Below are positions 1-11,289 of a DNA stretch of 64,000 nt, in pieces; position 1 is the first letter of the stretch, and each line of letters opens with the position of its first letter. Made by a program: the position numbers and the translations under genes. The notes beneath the pieces are model-generated. The model did not search any database and was not told the DNA's origin. It saw only the letters and a program-made list of their open reading frames with translations. Source of the stretch: Allolobophora icterica. Its lineage: Eukaryota > Annelida > Clitellata > Crassiclitellata > Lumbricidae. The stretch is from NCBI GenBank assembly GCA_963556255.1, contig OY744615.1:5159123-5223122 (forward strand), read 5' to 3'.

Positions 1-126
1 GTGTTGAAATATTTGTGGCCAGGACTACCTGATCAATGTCGACTTGGGTTACTTCAAGGTTGACTGTTTGCCATCAAAGCATATAGCTTTGATGGCAAGT
101 ATGCCCTATGCGAATAATAACCTGTC
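1..126. other. unassigned left edge
   Basis: No coding signal or repeat was recognised here. The segment leads into the LINE fragment that follows and may be its degraded upstream part. Confidence 0.3.
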
Positions 127-909
127 ATGGGATCCCATCCGAGGTCATGTCAGATGATAGCCCGTTTGATGCGGCAGAATTCAAAAAATTTGCAGCCGCC
201 TGAGAATTCAAAGTCACCACTGGCATGGATCAGCTCCTACTCCTACCTAGAAGGGCGGACCATACGAGTAAAAATGGGGGAGGATGGGTCACTATGGACC
301 CTAGTGGAGTATGGTGTACCGCAGGGATCGGTGTTGGGACCGCTCCTCTACATCCTGTACACAGCGGACCTCACTGCCATAATTTCTTCCTGTGGACCCC
401 GGTCACACCAGTTTGCCGTTCTACAGATGTACCAGTCATGCCTCCCTCAGAACTCGTCGAGTTGTGTTGCTACCATCCGCTCCGCATTACATGAGGTCCA
501 GGGTTGGATGTCATCTAACCAACTTCGATTGAATCCATCTAAGACACAATACATCTGGCTTGGCACACCAGCGTCGAGGAAGAAGATCGATCCAAAGAAT
601 TTGGCGTCCTCATTTCTGGTTGGTGAGAACTGCAGAGTAGTACGGGATTTGGGAGTACTACTTGATGAAGGCTGAACCATGTGAACAACATCTGTAGAAT
701 TGGATACTATGAGCTCAGACAGATTAGTCATAAGGAGGACACTTTCGAGGGATGCCGCGGCTACACTGGTGCACTCCTTTGTCCTGTCGCGGCTTGATCA
801 TTGTAATGGGGTGCTGCTGGGCCTAGTGGCCAACACTGCAGTGCACCCTAACAGGACTACAGAACACGATCAGGGCGGCTGCTACAAAAACACCCCAGAT
901 ACGGACTGA
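127..909 (+). mobile_element. CR1/L2-type LINE reverse transcriptase fragment, broken
   Basis: Two consecutive reading frames give reverse-transcriptase signatures of CR1/L2-type non-LTR retrotransposons. The first (127-675) has [25 protein letters not shown] RT block 4 around 309-370, then WMSSNQLRLNPSKTQYIWLG and VVRDLGVLLDEG. The second (700-909) continues with RRTLSRDAAATLVHSFVLSRLDHCN. The catalytic (F/Y)ADD box expected after the glycine-rich block reads FAVLQMY, so the two aspartates are lost. With the stop at 675 the copy is dead. It has no visible 5' end, as is usual for 5'-truncated LINEs. Confidence 0.8.
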
Positions 910-1553
910 ATCAGTATAGAGAATTCAGCCTCGAAGATAAAAAAAAACAATAGTAGAGAGAGAGAGACTTGATTTGTTTTTGTTTAGAATTAGGTGGTAT
1001 AAAAACATAAAGGAGAAAGGATGTGGAGGGACCCGATTGGCTAGTGTAGGCCATGCCCAGTTGGACAGTCAGATGGTGCTCAGACAACAGACGATGCTAG
1101 AGATGTGGAGATATCGTGCTCTGACTTGCAGTTGCATGTATCTAGCTGTAGAAATGTTAGCAATAGAGCAGTGTTTCATAGCACATCACTATTCTTACAA
1201 ATAATACACAATTTTTTTCATTTAAAGTCTTTGCAGACCGTTTTTAAGTGGAATAAGCTTAAGAAATATTAAATTTCAGTTAGCAGCCTATCGTAATTGT
1301 AATGCATATTTGTGATTTGCTGCTGAGGAGACATGTACCATAACAAGTTTCTGGCTAATGGTTAATACAAAATTTGGTTAAGACGAAATTTTTATTCTGG
1401 TTCCCTGTCTTTCATCTTATCCGATCTGCAGAATCAAATCAAACCTCATAAGACTCCAACTGTCTAGTTAATGCAGTGATGAAAAGTAATTTTAGCATGA
1501 TCACATGATGAATCAAGTAGTCAAAAATGTAATGTTTTAAATAAAAACATACA
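910..1553. other. non-coding stretch, short GA run, otherwise nothing recognised
   Basis: A short AG run lies at 954-968. The 1380-1440 segment resembles 46090-46150 (both contain TCCTGTCTTTCATCTTA-like sequence after a TTATTCTGG motif), so a dispersed repeat of unknown class is present. No gene is supported. Confidence 0.4.
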
Positions 1554-2026
1554 CTAACCGGCCAAAAACCATTTAAAACTTACATTTATATAGGCTGGAT
1601 TGTTGACTAAGAACACTGGCTGGCTGGCTGCCACAGGATTGACAGACTGACAGCTTGCAAGATAATATTTGATGAGATTATAAACAGTCAGTTGTGGCGA
1701 ATAGTAGCGGTCAGTCCGAATACGAATAGTGGTCACGTGACATCTGTTTCTGCATATGCGGCTGCTATAGCGAGTGGACTGAAGTAACTCTCTCATTAAC
1801 ATAATATATGCTGCAGTTGCAGCCAGGCGTTGCCTACTGCTGGGACCCTGGTATCGCAGTGTCAGTAGTCTCATTCTTTGTGTACAGTGAGTGAACATTA
1901 ACATATTTTTGAATGTTGTCGGTTGACCTATTTTGTACACTATCCATATTCGTATTCGGCCGAATAGTTGGTGCAATTATTCGTATTCGGCCGAATAGTG
2001 ATAAACACCTATTCGGTACAGCCCTA
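1554..2026. mobile_element. degenerate DNA-transposon end with TATTCGGCCGAATA palindromes
   Basis: The 1880-2026 interval carries two copies of the palindrome ATTCGGCCGAATAG (around 1951 and 1985) and ends ATTCGGTACAGCCCTA. That looks like the right terminus of a hAT-type element whose TIR would start TAGGGCTGTACCGAATAG. I could not find the matching left terminus or an 8-bp target-site duplication, so the element is probably incomplete. The open frame on the minus strand has no recognisable domain. Confidence 0.4.
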
Positions 2027-2406
2027 CATATGTGCTATATAATTATAAATTTAAAGTAAAGCTAAGCTATAATATGACAAAGTGATAACAGTACCATACA
2101 ATATATTTGAATAGCAGATTAGATTACACATACTCAGAGTATTTTGGCTGTATATGTTGTACATGAGGTCGGAAGTCATAATCTAATCCATATCCGTCGG
2201 GTATGTAACGTCGCATTCCTCGAGCTTCAACGGCAGTGGAAGGTGACTGATGATTATGCAAAGAAGGAAAATGCTTCTTACCATGTTCTAAAATTTAAAA
2301 AATCCATGTGTGAAATGCTTTAATCTAACTTAATGATTGCATAAAAGTAGAACCACACAACATTCTACCATCAGTTCAGTTAATGCCATTTGGGGAGTGT
2401 AACTGT
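2027..2406. other. unassigned non-coding stretch
   Basis: AT-rich sequence with a short GC-richer stretch around 2160-2250. No coding or repeat assignment could be supported. Confidence 0.3.
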
Positions 2407-2544
<138 letters not shown>

Positions 2545-2705
2545 TTTTTTTATTGGTCCAAAGAACACAAAACAATAAAAAATTAATGCACTGGTTCATA
2601 AAAAAGCGTGTTCCAGTGGGCACAAAAGGGGAAGCCTAAAAGGGACGAGAGTCCCGCTAGGTCAGGGCCACCAATGTAACACAAAGATAATAGTGATGCT
2701 CGCTG
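2545..2705 (-). mobile_element. retroelement 3' end with tetranucleotide tail
   Basis: Read on the minus strand, an AT-rich 3' end (TTTTATTGTTTTGTG...) runs directly into the (TGAT)n array. This is the layout of non-LTR elements with simple-repeat tails. No coding part is preserved, and the element class is not determined. Confidence 0.4.
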
Positions 2706-3340
2706 ACTAGCAAATAATATCTCAGTCAGAAATAATTGAACATATGTGGATAGTCTCATTATAATAATAGTCAGTATAATGATTTTATCTTAACTATAAA
2801 TCTTAACTACAAAATAGTTAACATTAATCACAATATATAAAAAGCAGAACCCGCATATGTATCGTTCAGCTGTTGTAATGATACATCCTCTGTAACACCT
2901 GCCTGGGTCAGGGTTCACTTCCGGCTTCTCATAACTGAGCTGTGGTCTTCCCCTCTCTCAAGGCAAGTGGCAGATCCAGGATTTCTTGTATGGGGCAAGG
3001 TTTTTTCTGAGGGGAGCTGCATTCTATGGTAAAATTGGTAATTAACTTAAAATGATAGTTTATTTGAAATAATACCTAGCTGTTCCACTCAGCTTTTCTG
3101 CTGGTTTATGTACAGTAGTTTCAGCCACCAGGATACAATTTATAATTATATCCAATTTATCACAATCTGAAGCTTATTTATTTCAACAACAGGCTGAGAA
3201 ACAAACACTCGTCCTAAAACTTTTACCATCTGCTGACGTTAACTAGTGACAGCTTATTTATACAACATCGCAATATAGTGAGTATCTGAAACAAAGTAAA
3301 AATTATGCATTATGGACACAGTTAACACGCATCATACAAT
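2706..3340. other. unassigned non-coding stretch
   Basis: AT-rich. The piece near 2960-3010 (GGCAGATCCAGGATTTCTTG then TGGGGCAAGG) looks like a dispersed DNA-transposon terminus, but no partner end was found. Confidence 0.3.
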
Positions 3341-3343
3341 TAA

Positions 3344-3444
3344 ACTACTATGGAGAGAGGCATAACTTTGATCTAGAAATTTGGGGATTCAAATTTTAGA
3401 GCCTAATACATTTATATTAATTATATTCATTATTATTATTGTTA

Positions 3445-3487
<43 letters not shown>

Positions 3488-3500
3488 CATCATCATTCTT
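3344..3500 (+). repeat. dispersed repeat copy 1 plus (ATT)n
   Basis: ACTATGGAGAGAGGCATAAC to about 3440 matches 7149-7240 closely and in the same orientation. Both run into an (ATT)n-rich tract (3425-3490 here). This could be the 3' part of a retroelement with an ATT tail. Confidence 0.7.
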
Positions 3501-3561
3501 ATTTATTATTCAGATAAGAACATTAATAATAATGATGACAATCATGATATCAACGATATTA

Positions 3562-3800
3562 GGGGTGTCTAGTGGTTAGTGTGTTGAGCGTCAGACGGAG
3601 GTCGGGAATTCAAATCCCTGGGTAAAAAGATATTTCATGATATTGTGGGCATGGTAGCTGAAGGGTTAGATATGGATTCAAGCATCCTCTGACAGAGTTA
3701 CTGTGTATTGAATTGCAAAAGGTCCCTACACAGTTTGCTGACCATGACTGTCTAATGTTTAGTCATTAGACAGTGGAGCCTAATAAATGCAGAAATAATA
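3562..3800 (+). mobile_element. tRNA-derived SINE with (ATAATA) tail
   Basis: The head has an A-box-like TCTAGTGGTTAGTGTGTTGAG and, about 35 bases on, a B-box-like GGAATTCAAATCCC. A non-tRNA body of about 170 bp and a tail of CAGAAATAATAACAAAAATA follow. These Pol III promoter elements plus a body without tRNA folding indicate a SINE, not a tRNA gene. Confidence 0.75.
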
Positions 3801-4337
3801 ACAAAAATAATAACACTACACTATAATATTATACTATTATCAGCGATGGTCGGTAATTCTGTTTTTAGTCTTGAAGAAGAATAGAGAAAAATACTAAAAT
3901 TCATGGCCAGAGGAGCAAATAATATAGGCCTACAAAATGAACGAGACAAGGCCAAATGAGTGTTAACTCATTCATGGTTGATAACGATTGTATAAACAAA
4001 AATGCACCCATCTGGCATATAATTAACTACATTTATAGTTCTATTTATATTTGTTAGCTAGAGGAAACATGGTACATTCTGAAAAATTCCTTCAAATGGG
4101 TTTTCTAATAGTTTGGTAAAGTTAAAAATGCAACTTTTGCTGATGTTTTTGCAAACAATTAAATACTGCTATTTAAATTTTAGTCACGGCCCTTCATAGT
4201 CATTGGTCACTATGTAGTGAAATGTTTTTTCTATTCATCAAGTCCAAAGAATAAATTATTATCTTTCAGTCAATGTTGTAAATACTCTCCAAACACTTTT
4301 GACGAATCACAGGTTTCGAGATTGATGGTGAAGAATT
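3801..4337. other. unassigned AT-rich stretch
   Basis: No coding, RNA or transposon signal was recognised. Confidence 0.3.
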
Positions 4338-4943
4338 TTGAGGGCTGATATTATCGTAATTGTAATCATAATCGTAATCTTCAAACTTCCAAAGCCTCAC
4401 TCATACGCCAAGCGCACGGCACCAGCCTATTCACGAGCGCTGTGTCAAATCAGAGGTTTTTTTGAAAGGGTAGTCCAAAGAAGTTCCGAGTCCGGTAACC
4501 ATGGGGGCAAATCAAGAGTGAAGGCAGAGCAGCTATTAAGGCGGGTGTCGTTTAAGGTGAGAAGAATTGGAAGGCGGAGGATCAGATGAGTCAGGGTAGG
4601 AGTTCTTGAAAAGGTGAGAAATCAGAGAAAGGTGTCAAATCAGAGTTTTTTTTGAAAGGGTAGTCCAAAGAAGTTCTGAGTCCGGTTACCATGGGGGCAA
4701 ATCAAGAGAGAAGGCAGAGCAGCTATTAAGGCAGGTGTCGTTTAAGGTGAGAAGAATTGGAAGGCGGAGGATCAGATGAGTCAGGGTAGGAGTTCTTGAA
4801 AAGGTGAGACTTGAAAAGGTGAGAAAAGGTGAGCTGTACAACAGTTGCTTTTGGATTGCAAAAAATTGTAAAATGTTTTTACCTAAGTTTCCTTTTAATG
4901 CTTGAAATATGCGAAACAATTCTAAATTTAAATACCTACTCAT
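4338..4943 (-). mobile_element. L2-type LINE 3' region, minus strand, with internal duplication
   Basis: On the minus strand, about 4825-4445 encodes a C-terminal LINE stretch (THLILRLPILLTLNDTCLNS), which is homologous to plus-strand sequence at 44090-44200. The 3' end carries the motif around AAGCGCACGGCACCAGCCTATTC and a (ATTACG)-like tail at 4350-4380, as at 7990-8090 and 44240-44320. A 190-bp tandem duplication interrupts the coding part. Confidence 0.7.
4442..4821. repeat. 190-bp tandem duplication
   Basis: Units 4442-4631 and 4632-4821 both start GTGTCAAATCAGAG and are nearly identical (differences include CCGAGT/CTGAGT and GCGGGT/GCAGGT). The duplication lies inside the minus-strand LINE copy, so it arose after that insertion. 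Confidence 0.9.
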
Positions 4944-5064
4944 TTATACAAGTTGTCATCGCACAGAGGCAACAACACACAACAGTGATGCTCCTCTTTT
5001 ACCAACCATGATGAGATAAAAAGGGAAATTTGCTAACTGGATTTCAACGTAGGGCTCCTGACTG

Positions 5065-5133
5065 TCAGGGTGAGCGATAATCTAGTGATTAGCATGCTGG
5101 ACTGTCAACCAAGAGATCAGGGTTCAAATCCCA
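5065..5133 (+). mobile_element. tRNA-like SINE head
   Basis: TAATCTAGTGATTAGCATG resembles an A box, and AGGGTTCAAATCCC resembles a B box at tRNA spacing. The sequence passes directly into a LINE open frame, so only the head is present. The same head type occurs at 11608-11690. Confidence 0.65.
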
Positions 5134-5134
5134 C

Positions 5135-5849
5135 AAGAGATTGGGTGCTGCCATACATCAGTATGCAGACGACACCCAGGCCTTTGCTCACGCCCCAGCG
5201 GATGCAGCTCTTTCTTTCGTTGAGAGGACTCTTGATGCAGCATCTGCCCTTAATCTCTGGAGTCCTTCAAATACATCTGTAAGAAGACCCAGTTAAGTTG
5301 GCTTGCTGGACATGCCCAGTTTTCAAAAAGGTTCCAGACATTCCTACCTCTTCCACAGTCTGTGGTCTTGGAGTTATCCTATACCTGGATTTCTCCTTGA
5401 CTATGCTTTACAACCTCCTTGACTGCTTTACAGCCTCTGCCAGCTCCATACCATCTGCCACTCCCTCTTCTTTAATGGAGTCACTACTTTAATTCACTTT
5501 GGTAACATCATCTTTGCTGGACTTTCACTAGCTAATATTTTGAAGCTTCAGTCTTTTCTTAATGCTGCTGCCCATTTTATTGGAGGTGTTCCCACGTTTG
5601 ATCATATAGCTTCCTTACGTGGGATACTTTGCACTGGCAGTAGCACATTCAATTTAAGATACTGACCCTTATGCTAATTGTCTTGTTGGCTCTGCTCAAT
5701 CATACCTTAGAGACTTCTGCATTTTGGTCTTCTTGGTCCCGAGTTATAGTACCATTAGGTTGGCTGCCCATGAACTCATGACTGTCCCTTTTATGCATAC
5801 TGCTACGGTTCAGTCCACAAGCTTAGCCTATGTTGGGCTCACCAGTGGG
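5135..5849 (+). mobile_element. CR1/L2-type LINE RT fragment with YADD box, frame-broken
   Basis: Around 5155-5175 the frame reads IHQYADDTQAF, the catalytic RT box. Downstream come ALNLWS, VCGLGVILDPGF-like and AAAHFIGGVPTFDHIASL segments, which match the RT tail of this clade. Stops and a frame change break the copy. At 5850 it meets a retroelement end in the opposite orientation. Confidence 0.75.
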
Positions 5850-6115
5850 AAGTAAGTAAGTAAGTAAGTATATTCTTTATTGAACCACCTGCATACGCAC
5901 TGTGGTTAACAAACATGTTATGCAGTCAGAGGCATGAAAACAAAAAATAACATAAGTTGGAAAGGAAGCCAGCTAACTAGGTTAGGTATAGATAGAAGGC
6001 CTTACTATTGGATATGAATTTTACTGGTATAGCATCCTAGTTAAGAAATTCTTACGCATTAGCGCGTCTGCCTTAGGAATATGCGAATAATCCTACTATG
6101 CGAGCGGGGACACAG
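5850..6115 (-). mobile_element. 3' end of a (TTAC)n-tailed CR1-type LINE
   Basis: Minus strand: the coding tail KADALMRKNFLTRMLYQ (around 6090-6040) is followed by a 3' UTR, AATAAAGAATATACTTAC and a (TTAC) array. The same C-terminal motif (A-LARK-FI-RM) and tail occur at 38700-38868, 33370-33530 and 58640-58863. This defines one family with several truncated copies in the window. Confidence 0.8.
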
Positions 6116-7148
6116 GTCATAGGTACGGATTTTGGGAGGGGGAGCAAGGGATGGTGAACGTGACCAGGGTTGCGGAGCACCGCTAAAAAGAGAGCTCTGT
6201 CAGCTCATGCCTTTCTTGACAGCTGCGGCGTGAACTCCTCAGTTTGTCCCTTCCACAGTCTGTATTATTTTACAATGATTTTACCAGTTCTTGCGGGGAG
6301 CTCCACTGGTGAGTTTATTCTTGAAGTCGCGCTTCATAAATGTCAAACTACAATTACAATTACAATCGTGAATTGCCGTGGAGGCCTAGTGTTATATATC
6401 ATCCTTCTGCAACATTGACATCACATGACCACAATGGGGTGGTCAATTGAAAGCATTAGGCTGCTTAAAAGTGGAATCTTCGCTGGAAAAGGCCCTTAAT
6501 TGCCGTAAGCGGCAATTGTTGAGCTTGCTGACGCTGCCCGTAACTTAGGAGTTGTTTTCAATTCTACTATGTCTCTCTCTTAAAATTATCAAGCTATTAA
6601 CTACATACGCGACGCTACTTACCCAACATTTGAATTTACACTGTAAACGGAATTCAATAAATAGAACCCAGCTGCAATTCTTTTTTTAATAGAAAATACA
6701 AACTACTGAAAAATACAATTATTTGAATTCCTCACTCTTAGGAATATCCGAAACATCCTCAGTGCCGCTGCAGATTATAACTGCTGTCATGATTACGCAA
6801 ACACTAACTATGATGATCCTTGCGACTGTTCTGAGGATCGAGTTGCAAACTCAAAGCAACCACCATTGAAACTAGGAACGCACACTTGCTGATACCGTTT
6901 GTTTCCATAGAAACGTTGCTCGCTTAAGTTTAAAAACTTTAGTCCTACGAATAAGTCCGAAATTACATTCAATAATTTGTTCAAAAAGTAACGAATATAT
7001 CGGATTTCCTAGTTTTATTTTTTGCTGGAAAAATATATTTTAGTTAACCAGTCATGTAGAGCCTATATAAACACCAGCGTGCACCGCGGCACCGAACATG
7101 TCTGTCAAGTTAGAACTTAGAAGCCATATTCACAATTGGTGAGTAAAC
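6116..7148. other. unassigned stretch
   Basis: Mixed-composition sequence with no supported gene. The GC-richer part at 6120-6330 has no recognisable protein. A short ACAATTACAATTACAATC run at 6348-6367 resembles retroelement tail sequence. Nothing else was assigned. Confidence 0.3.
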
Positions 7149-7310
7149 GTACTATGGAGAGAGGCATAACTTTGATCTTGAAATTTGGGGGTTCCAATTT
7201 TAGAGCCTAATGCATTCATATTAATTATATTCATTATTATTATTATTGCTATTTTTATTATCATTCTTATTTATTATTCGGGTAGGCCTAAGAATATTAA
7301 TAATAATGTC
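7149..7310 (+). repeat. dispersed repeat copy 2 plus (ATT)n
   Basis: Second copy of the 3344-3500 repeat, same orientation, again ending in an ATT-rich tract with TTATTATTCGG. The two copies share about 90 bp with few differences. Confidence 0.7.
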
Positions 7311-7700
7311 ATAATGATGATACCCAGACAGCCTACCTCATCTACCCCGCATCTCGCCTTTGTCGACCGCTGCCGGCTAACTATGGGTATCGTCTTAGCG
7401 CTGGGTCCCCCAAGTTAGCCCACATATCAAGCGAATCGCACGCAATTCCGTCGGCCTTCGTCGATCCCATAGTTTGCCCACGGGAAACTGTTGGGCCTGC
7501 GACGGTCCTGCAGCAGCGTAGCAGAACGAAGCGGAGAAGCGGCGTGGGGGATGTTTTTGGGTCGGCAGCAGTGCGATTCTACCCTCTGCCCTGGAAGGTT
7601 TCAAACTGTATTGGACCTGGGCTGTGATTGGCTCAAACTAAAATGCATACGCGGCAGCGATTTCAGCGCCTGCTATAACCGTTTCTAAGCTTCCTTTGTT
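7311..7700. other. GC-rich stretch, unassigned
   Basis: Clearly higher GC than its surroundings. Reading frames exist on both strands but none shows a known domain. It may be the 5' part of a repeat. No gene is claimed. Confidence 0.3.
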
Positions 7701-7959
7701 CAGAACAAAGCAAAATGTGACTGTTGGAATCTAACCAGAGATTTTTGAAAAATTTTACAATTTCCCTGCGGACATCAGATCTCGAGCGTATCCAAGAATG
7801 CCCTAAAGATTCTGAACGTTCAGTGGTAAGACATAAGTTTTTTTATACGTTTTTTATTTTCGTATATGTAGGTAGGAAGGTATATAATATGTCTCTCATG
7901 TTGCTAGATCATTATCCTACCTATAGGTATGTCTATCATTATATTACATTATACGTGTT

Positions 7960-8095
7960 TAGGACTCTGACCTCCTTTGGACTACTCTCTGGAAAGCCCC
8001 TCTGATTTGACGTAGCGCTCGTGAATAGGCTGGTGCCCTGCGCTTTGCCTTGAAGTGGCGCTTTAGAAGTTTGGATATTACGATTATTTTGTCTT
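7960..8095 (+). mobile_element. L2-type LINE 3' end with (ATTACG) tail
   Basis: CTCCTTTGGACTACTCTCTGG to GGATATTACGATTATTTTG is homologous to plus-strand 44217-44315 and to the minus-strand copy at 4350-4445. It retains the uninterrupted sequence GGATATTACGATTA at the position where the copy at 44313 carries a MITE, so it is an empty-site reference. Confidence 0.8.
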
Positions 8096-8290
8096 AGCCA
8101 ACTCAGCTATGATGAGTACACTGGCCGTACACTGTTGGTGGGAAGATGAGAGGGCGAGGGAGAGGACTGCCCACCCGTCCTCATATGCCGAACTAAGAAA
8201 ATGAACCCGCTAACACTTCAGGCCAATGGCTGCCTCATGCCCAGGTTAAGGGACTGCTCTTCTTTTGCTTAGATGATTACAGACAATCGA
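8096..8290 (+). mobile_element. SINE body and 3' end
   Basis: CAACTCAGCTATGATGAGTACACTGG to AAGGGACTGCTCTTCTTTTG matches the body of the complete minus-strand SINE at 12315-12604 and the plus-strand SINE at 11605-11840. The tRNA-like head is missing. Confidence 0.7.
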
Positions 8291-9440
8291 GTGAAATATA
8301 AATTTTTGGCTCACTATAAAGGATTGGTAGGCTACCAGTATATTTCATATTTAATTCTAGATCTACAGAATTGAGTACCGGTACTTAAGATCAGCGGTAT
8401 TACTACTTAAAAATCAGGCCTTATTTTCCTTACTTGTTCAGACGGGTAGGCCTAATCGGCTTGTCTTTCCCTGGTCATATATAAAAGCATGGTGCTACAT
8501 AGAGCTTACTGGAGCTGTTATGGGTGAATGGACTTTTTCATTTGCGAGACATTGATTTTGCACCTCTCAGCTTCAAGCTTGTATCTGTTTGTTATGCTCA
8601 GCCGCCTACAAGTATGTTGATTTTGTTTTAACTTGAAACTGACTATATAGTTTCAAAATGCTTGTTCACCATAGTCTTAGTGGACTGATTTTTTAGATAC
8701 TGACCTGATTATTTTAAATTAGGTAACATGGTCAATGGTCATGCTTCTCTGTAACTTAAGTGGGCGAGACTGACACAAACTGTATGTAAGTACAATGACC
8801 ACTAATGAGGGTCCATGTTCGCAATGTACATGCATACATGTATATGAACATACATCCATATTCCATACATGCATGCATGTATACGAACATACATCATACG
8901 TACAAACATACATGCACACAATATGAACCACATTTGTGACTGAATTACTCTTTCTGGTTCCAGTGACATACTTTGAACAGGATAGGCTTCGGCAGTGCAG
9001 ACATTCATTTGTGGGACAGTGTCAGTACGTTGGTTCTAAAGAAAAATGGTCTACCAGCTTACAAATCTTCTGTTTTCTGGAGAAGATGAGAACTTTAGGC
9101 ATCGATTGCAGAGAATCAAAGTTCACTCATGTCTTCAAAATAAGGTTATTGCTTGTGTGTAGCTTATAAATTCAGAATAATGTCATAGCTCGAACCAGTA
9201 CTCTGTATTATTAGCAGTGATAGGCAATAGTTAACTAAAAAGTTGCTAACTTGCTTGACAAGGTTAATAATTGCCTTGTACATTAGACCTCATTCATCGA
9301 AGTTACTAAATAATAGGCCTAATAATTTTTTATGACAGTGCACAATGTTGTGCACTAAATAGTGTTATTAAATTGTCATGTTTGTCTGTAGCTTGAATTG
9401 GACATGATAGTCTGATGGTTAACTTGCTAGACTGACAAAT
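8291..9440. other. unassigned stretch with (ACAT)n-like runs
   Basis: Imperfect ACAT/ATGC microsatellite runs lie at 8820-8910. The remainder is AT-rich, and its short open frames show no known domain. Confidence 0.35.
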
Positions 9441-9520
9441 TATGGCACACACATGCATACATACATACATACATACAAACATACCTACCTACATATGTAA
9501 TTACATAGATACCTATATAC

Positions 9521-10292
9521 TAGGGCATAGCCGGGTACTGACCCGGATACCCGGAAATTCTGGGTGTTGAACACCCGGAAGACACCCGGACCCGGAGCTG
9601 AAAGGTCATCCGGGTCCGGGTGGGTAATTTTTTGTATCAAAACAAATTTATGAACGACGAAATCACAAAACACTGAAACCACTTTTTTTAGTAAGCCCAT
9701 GTCACCCGGCCCGTTCCAGAGGTGTAGAATTGCGACAGTTTAGGTGCACTCACTAAAGCAGACAACCGTGGGAAACCAGCGGTCTTTCTGTGTAAATAAG
9801 AGCACTGTTAATTAGAGCAATAAATGGGCTGCAAGTTCTCATGGTCAGTTTTTACAAACGTGGTATGGTTGGGGAGGTAATAGACCCGGTCGACGGTCGA
9901 GCGAGAGTCGTTAACCTTTGAAGTCCTTCGGCCTATAGCCGGCGTGTCATTGAAACAAGGCAACTTTTAAAGTCCCCGTTTATTTCCCCCCTTCCCTCCT
10001 CCTTCGGCCTTAAAGCCGTGAAAGACAGTTTCTTAGCTCTCTTTCATGTCTATAGTTCCCTTCTCCCATGCCACGCTCTGTATAGCTCCGGAAACGACAT
10101 ATATATTGGTTTTGGTAGGTCAACACTCACAGACATCATTATAATAGTAGACGGTAGCATACACGTTGGTGCATATATCTGAATGTCCGCTTTTAGTTTT
10201 AATACCCGGACCCGGTACCCGGACCCGCCAGATTTTATTCAAACTACCCGGACCCGGTACCCGGTTGAAAAACGGCACCCGGCTATGCCCTA
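9521..10292. mobile_element. non-autonomous hAT-type element with GC-rich subterminal repeats
   Basis: Perfect 16-bp terminal inverted repeats TAGGGCATAGCCGGGT / ACCCGGCTATGCCCTA are flanked by an 8-bp duplication CTATATAC (9513-9520 and 10293-10300). Both subterminal regions are packed with ACCCGG/CCGGGT repeats, which are likely transposase-binding arrays. The 772-bp interior has no transposase. An 8-bp duplication with TAGGG-type ends is typical of hAT elements. Its first nine TIR bases are shared with the element at 59380-62182. Confidence 0.9.
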
Positions 10293-10344
10293 CTATATAC
10301 AAACATGTGTACATGAATACAAACAGACATACATACATACATGG

Positions 10345-10560
10345 TCATAGATTTCTTTGCCTTTCTGCTGTGTGTGGCCTGGTTGTTCCCCAACCAGAAC
10401 TTCCAGAGTGCAGCACAGCTTTTGCTGTGGTCATTCCAAATTTCTGGCATCATTTGCCTAGCACCCTTTTTGGTCTTTCTATACCTCTGTTCTGCAAGTG
10501 CATTACAATCATTCTATTAAATCCTGGATTTCAGCATGGGTTTTTGATGCAGTGATGCTC
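10345..10560 (+). mobile_element. LINE C-terminal fragment
   Basis: The frame reads STAFAVVIPNFWHHLPSTLF, the conserved 'FA-VGP-LWN-LP' region near the C-terminus of CR1/L2-type reverse transcriptases. No RT catalytic region is attached. Confidence 0.6.
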
Positions 10561-10929
10561 TTCCTAATTATGCATGTATGCAGATTTTTTGTGCAGAAAT
10601 ATGTTTTGAGATCTTTATACCTCTTGCGGCCCCTATCAAACTCTTTTATAAAATAAAAATACTGACCATTTACTCGGTCGGAATCTTCTTCCTTTTTCTT
10701 CCCCCTTTCTACAGAAATGTGAACAGAGCAGTCATTCTGGAGGGAAAATGTCAAAAGTTGGTTGTTTTTCGTTTCGTGTTCTACATAGGATGTAAAACTA
10801 TCAAATTGTATTCATTTTTTGTGTTTGTCCTTTCTGTTGCAGGTGGTTTTGTGATTGTGGTGCGATTTTTCTGCAAACAACATGGCAACAAGTCAATCAA
10901 GGTGCAGTGGTGCACTCTTCTGCAAGCTG

Positions 10930-11245
10930 AAAACAGAGTTCATATACTTGAGCTTCAGTCACTTCTCATCTCTTGCATAGTTCAAACTGCATGTGAGAGA
11001 GACACTACACTGGCTTCCGGTTGAGGATTGAATTACGTTCAAGATTTTCCTCGGCTGACCATCGATGGTCGGTTCGGTCCTGGCATACATCAGGGAGCAC
11101 TGTCTTCCTGTTTTGAGCAAGCCAGGTCGATGAACACTGCACTCTACAGCATGGGAACCTGCTGGTCCTGTGCTGCCATATATGATTTGCTTACTTCGAT
11201 ACTTCTCGTGTCTTGGACCATCTTCATGAAACAGTCTCCCACTTG
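10930..11245 (+). mobile_element. LINE RT tail fragment, frameshifted
   Basis: The frame around 10990-11060 reads ETLHWLPVED then ITFKI, the conserved LHWLP block of CR1/L2 LINEs. A region rich in conserved prolines follows. Stops and frame changes are present. Confidence 0.6.
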
Positions 11246-11289
11246 AAATCAGAACTTTACCACCTCAAATACCTCAGAAAACATTTTCA

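Noticed and set aside
3562..3640. Possible tRNA gene
   Set aside because: A- and B-box-like motifs are present, but the sequence does not fold into a convincing cloverleaf and runs into a SINE body.
10578..11024. 148-codon frame with hydrophobic segments as a membrane protein
   Set aside because: No recognisable family; the downstream sequence in another frame is LINE-like (LHWLPVED), so a host gene is unlikely.
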